Part shown: positions 6,802 through 8,083 of the stretch, one piece after another | Layout of the letters: every line of letters begins with the position of its first letter | Position numbering within the stretch: the stretch's first letter is position 1 | Program-made: the position numbers and the translations under genes | The notes under the pieces: model-generated | What the model was told of the DNA's origin: nothing | Seen by the model: the letters and a program-made list of their open reading frames with translations, nothing else | Databases searched by the model: none | Assembly: GCA_019313725.1 (NCBI GenBank) | Contig: JAFDAT010000138.1 | Coordinates: 1 to 8,083 of the forward strand | Direction: 5' to 3' | DNA length: 8,083 bases | From: Deltaproteobacteria bacterium | GTDB taxonomy: Bacteria > Desulfobacterota > Desulfobacteria > Desulfobacterales > B30-G6

Positions 6802-7389
6802 CTACAGTGCCCCTTTCGTGGATAGAACATCCGCAATCCGCGGATCAAACTGGCAAGCGGCATCCAGCGACCTGCCTGCAGCTTTAAAGACAGACTCGAT
6901 GATGTGGTGTTCATTTTCACCGTAATTTACGTTGATATGCAGATTCATACCGCCCCTGGTTGAGAACGCACGGAAAAACTCTTTGGCCAGGGCGATAAAA
7001 GAATCCCCACAGCCGCACACCGCAACCGGCAGGTTGTAAACCAGGAACGGGCGTTTGGACAGATCGATGGCGACCTCGGCCAGCGCTTCATCCATAGGGG
7101 TCACGGCATGCCCATACCGTTTTATGCCTTTTCTTGCCCCCAGGGCTCTTTCAAATGCGTCTCCGAGCACGAGCCCCACGTCCTCCATGGTATGGTGGAA
7201 ATCCACCGCGATATCGCCCTTGGCATAGATATGCAGATCGAAGAAACCGTGGACACCGAACAGGGTTAGCATGTGGTCGAAAAAGGGAATCCCGGTGGCA
7301 ATATCCGTTTTTCCCTGGCCATCGATATCCAGTTTCACTTCGATGACCGTCTCCTTGGTTTTGCGGGTGACTTCTGCAGTACGGTCCAT
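6802..7389 (-). CDS. hisB: HisB, imidazoleglycerol-phosphate dehydratase
   Basis: Dehydrates imidazoleglycerol phosphate to imidazoleacetol phosphate in histidine synthesis, using manganese. The 195-residue protein is the monofunctional dehydratase, with no fused histidinol-phosphatase domain as in E. coli HisB. Visible motifs: GIPFFDHML (33-41), the metal-binding DFHHTMED (63-70), CGCGDSFIALAKEFF (about 115-129) and YGENEHHIIES (136-146), which supplies the second metal-binding His pair and Glu. The ATG at 7389 is preceded by AAAGGGGGA, a good ribosome site about ten bases away. It is the first gene of the leftward series; a sigma-70-like promoter lies about 105 bases upstream. Confidence 0.97.
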   Translation of the reverse strand: MDRTAEVTRKTKETVIEVKLDIDGQGKTDIATGIPFFDHMLTLFGVHGFFDLHIYAKGDIAVDFHHTMEDVGLVLGDAFERALGARKGIKRYGHAVTPMDEALAEVAIDLSKRPFLVYNLPVAVCGCGDSFIALAKEFFRAFSTRGGMNLHINVNYGENEHHIIESVFKAAGRSLDAACQFDPRIADVLSTKGAL

Positions 7390-7493
7390 GGTGTTCTGTC
7401 CCCCTTTCGGCTAAATCCTAAATTTGCGGTTTCGCACACCTATGTTTGTAACATATTGAAATCATTGGTTGTGGAATCTTTTCAGAAACTTGA

Positions 7494-7522
7494 TTAATAC
7501 AACAGATTGAATTAAAAATCAA
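7494..7522 (-). promoter_or_regulatory. Candidate sigma-70-type promoter for hisB-hisA
   Basis: TTGATT (7522-7517), 17 nt, then TATTAA (7499-7494), each matching four of six consensus bases. Initiation would be near 7487, about 98 nt upstream of the hisB ATG. The region is AT-rich, so a chance match is possible. No his-leader peptide rich in histidine codons is seen in the leader. Confidence 0.4.
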
Positions 7523-7552
7523 TATGCTTTTAGAGCAAATTTATAACCCTCC

Positions 7553-7570
7553 GGACATCCTCGGATGTTC
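7553..7570. repeat. 18-bp inverted repeat, possible regulator site
   Basis: GGACATCCTCGGATGTTC has half-sites GGACATCC and GAACATCC (the latter as its complement) that agree at seven of eight positions around a 2-bp centre. It lies about 240 bp upstream of the sigma-54 promoter and 30 bp upstream of the hisB -35, so it could serve either gene. No T run follows, so it is not a terminator. Confidence 0.35.
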
Positions 7571-7650
7571 ACCACAATGAGTGTTCGAGGCGTGTGACAC
7601 AAGACGCACTTTTTTAAACGTTACCCCGAAAACGCTACCCAACGAAGTCC

Positions 7651-7736
7651 TTTTCTATTTCCCTGATTACATAACCGGCACAACTGTGGAATAAACTACA
7701 TAGTTACGTATACCTCCATTTCCATTTTTCTATTTC
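7651..7736. repeat. 11-base direct repeat TTTTCTATTTC, two copies
   Basis: Exact copies at 7651-7661 and 7726-7736, 75 bases apart, lie upstream of the sigma-54 promoter. This spacing is about seven helical turns, compatible with an activator site, but T-rich chance identity is a real alternative. Confidence 0.25.
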
Positions 7737-7794
7737 TGTCTAACGCTCAAATCTCTATCCATGTAAATTTATTGCATTATTTTTAATTTTCAAA

Positions 7795-7811
7795 TTGGCC
7801 CGGTTATTGCT
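7795..7811 (+). promoter_or_regulatory. Sigma-54 (RpoN) promoter for the right-edge gene
   Basis: TTGGCCCGGTTATTGCT matches the sigma-54 consensus TTGGCACGnnnnTTGCW at every defined base except one (C for A). The GG (7797-7798) and GC (7809-7810) doublets are separated by exactly 10 nt, the required spacing. Transcription should start near 7822, about 111 nt upstream of the GTG start. Sigma-54 promoters need an AAA+ enhancer-binding activator, so the downstream gene is probably switched on by a specific signal. Confidence 0.75.
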
Positions 7812-7823
7812 TAAACCATATCA

Positions 7824-7870
7824 GGATGGTTGAATCGCATAACATTCAGCACGGACATTAAAAACCATCC
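7824..7870 (+). other. Stem-loop at the 5' end of the sigma-54 transcript
   Basis: GGATGGTT (7824-7831) is the exact reverse complement of AACCATCC (7863-7870), giving an 8-bp stem with a 31-nt loop that starts almost at the predicted +1. A competing or nested TGAAT/ATTCA pairing (7831-7835 with 7844-7848) lies inside. It could stabilise the mRNA or act in regulation; it may also be a DNA-level inverted repeat. Confidence 0.4.
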
Positions 7871-7932
7871 CATGTGTATCCAGGTTCAAGTAAAAATTAA
7901 TACGGCATTACCAGCAAGGAGAAGTGAATTCA

Positions 7933-8083
7933 GTGGACCGCATAGGGCCGAATCCCGGGGAGATGAGAAAACTGCAGGAAAAGGATATCTTTATATCACG
8001 GCTGCAACTGCTGGTTGTCATGTCAAAAGCCTATCTTAAAGATTATCCGCTTGGCGGATATCGGGCCGGCGCCATAAAAAGCA
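7933..8083 (+). CDS. Unrecognised protein, N-terminal 50 residues (cut by right edge)
   Basis: An open frame runs to the window edge, beginning VDRIGPNPGEMRKLQEKDIF and continuing through ISRLQLLVVMSKAYLKDYPL to GGYRAGAIKS. AAGGAG (7916-7921) lies 11 nt before this GTG. Another in-frame GTG at 7924 is only two bases from that site, and an ATG at 7963 is a further option. The residues look like a soluble helical protein: charged at first, then an amphipathic Leu/Val-rich helix. There is no signal peptide or clear membrane segment. I do not recognise the family. Its main clue is context: it is divergent from hisB and preceded by a strong sigma-54 promoter. A shorter overlapping frame (7830-8039) lacks a ribosome site. 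Confidence 0.6.
   Translation, partial: MDRIGPNPGEMRKLQEKDIFISRLQLLVVMSKAYLKDYPLGGYRAGAIKS

Larger units (their letters stand above)
7390..7932. other. Divergent AT-rich intergenic region between hisB and the right-edge gene
   Basis: This 543-bp stretch has no convincing ORF on either strand. It contains the hisB promoter candidate, an 18-bp inverted repeat (7553-7570), an 11-base direct repeat (7651-7661 and 7726-7736), the sigma-54 promoter (7795-7811) and the leader of the plus-strand gene. It looks like a two-way regulatory region. Confidence 0.6.

Noticed and set aside
7390..7487. Histidine attenuator in front of hisB
   Set aside because: The leader has no run of His codons in a short frame and no terminator/antiterminator hairpin pair that I could draw.
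7590..7615. Terminator-like GCGT...ACGC followed by six T on the plus strand
   Set aside because: The stem is only four pairs and there is no plus-strand gene upstream for it to terminate.
7830..8039. Plus-strand 69-codon frame starting at a TTG
   Set aside because: It has no ribosome site, overlaps the leader stem-loop and the better-supported GTG frame, and its composition is not protein-like.

Overview
The window reads as ordinary chromosomal backbone of a Gram-negative bacterium, most likely a Desulfobacterota ('deltaproteobacterial') lineage. This is an inference from gene order (dnaG, rpoD, a Nif3-like gene, then a COG1579 coiled-coil/zinc-ribbon gene), the family-typical protein sequences and a very good sigma-54 promoter. 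No mobile element, CRISPR array or integrase is visible.

Layout. Seven genes lie on the minus strand and read right to left: hisB (7389-6802), hisA (6753-6013), dnaG (5848-4007), rpoD (3976-1784), a CAT-anticodon tRNA (1731-1656), a Nif3-family gene (1438-587), and a COG1579 gene cut by the left edge (561-1). A 543-bp AT-rich divergent intergenic region (7390-7932) separates hisB from a plus-strand gene that starts near 7933 and is cut by the right edge.

Transcription units suggested by the sequence. (i) A sigma-70-like promoter at 7522-7494 drives hisB-hisA. (ii) A TTGACA promoter four bases past the hisA stop drives dnaG-rpoD, giving a leader of about 125 nt. (iii) A TTGACA promoter three bases past the rpoD stop drives the tRNA. 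Both rpoD and tRNA transcripts run to an excellent intrinsic terminator at 1522-1492, leaving a 133-nt tRNA trailer. (iv) Nif3 and COG1579 follow closely with no clear promoter. (v) A near-consensus sigma-54 promoter at 7795-7811 drives the right-edge gene, so that gene is probably under activator control.

How the genes relate. hisB and hisA supply two steps of histidine synthesis. dnaG (primase) and rpoD (housekeeping sigma factor) form the core of the classical macromolecular-synthesis operon, here without rpsU in front.

The most unusual features are the roughly 155-residue lysine/alanine-rich, histone-H1-like N-terminal tail on the housekeeping sigma factor, and the sigma-54 promoter with a structured leader in front of an unrecognised gene. 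I did not find convincing evidence of a wholly new multi-gene system.
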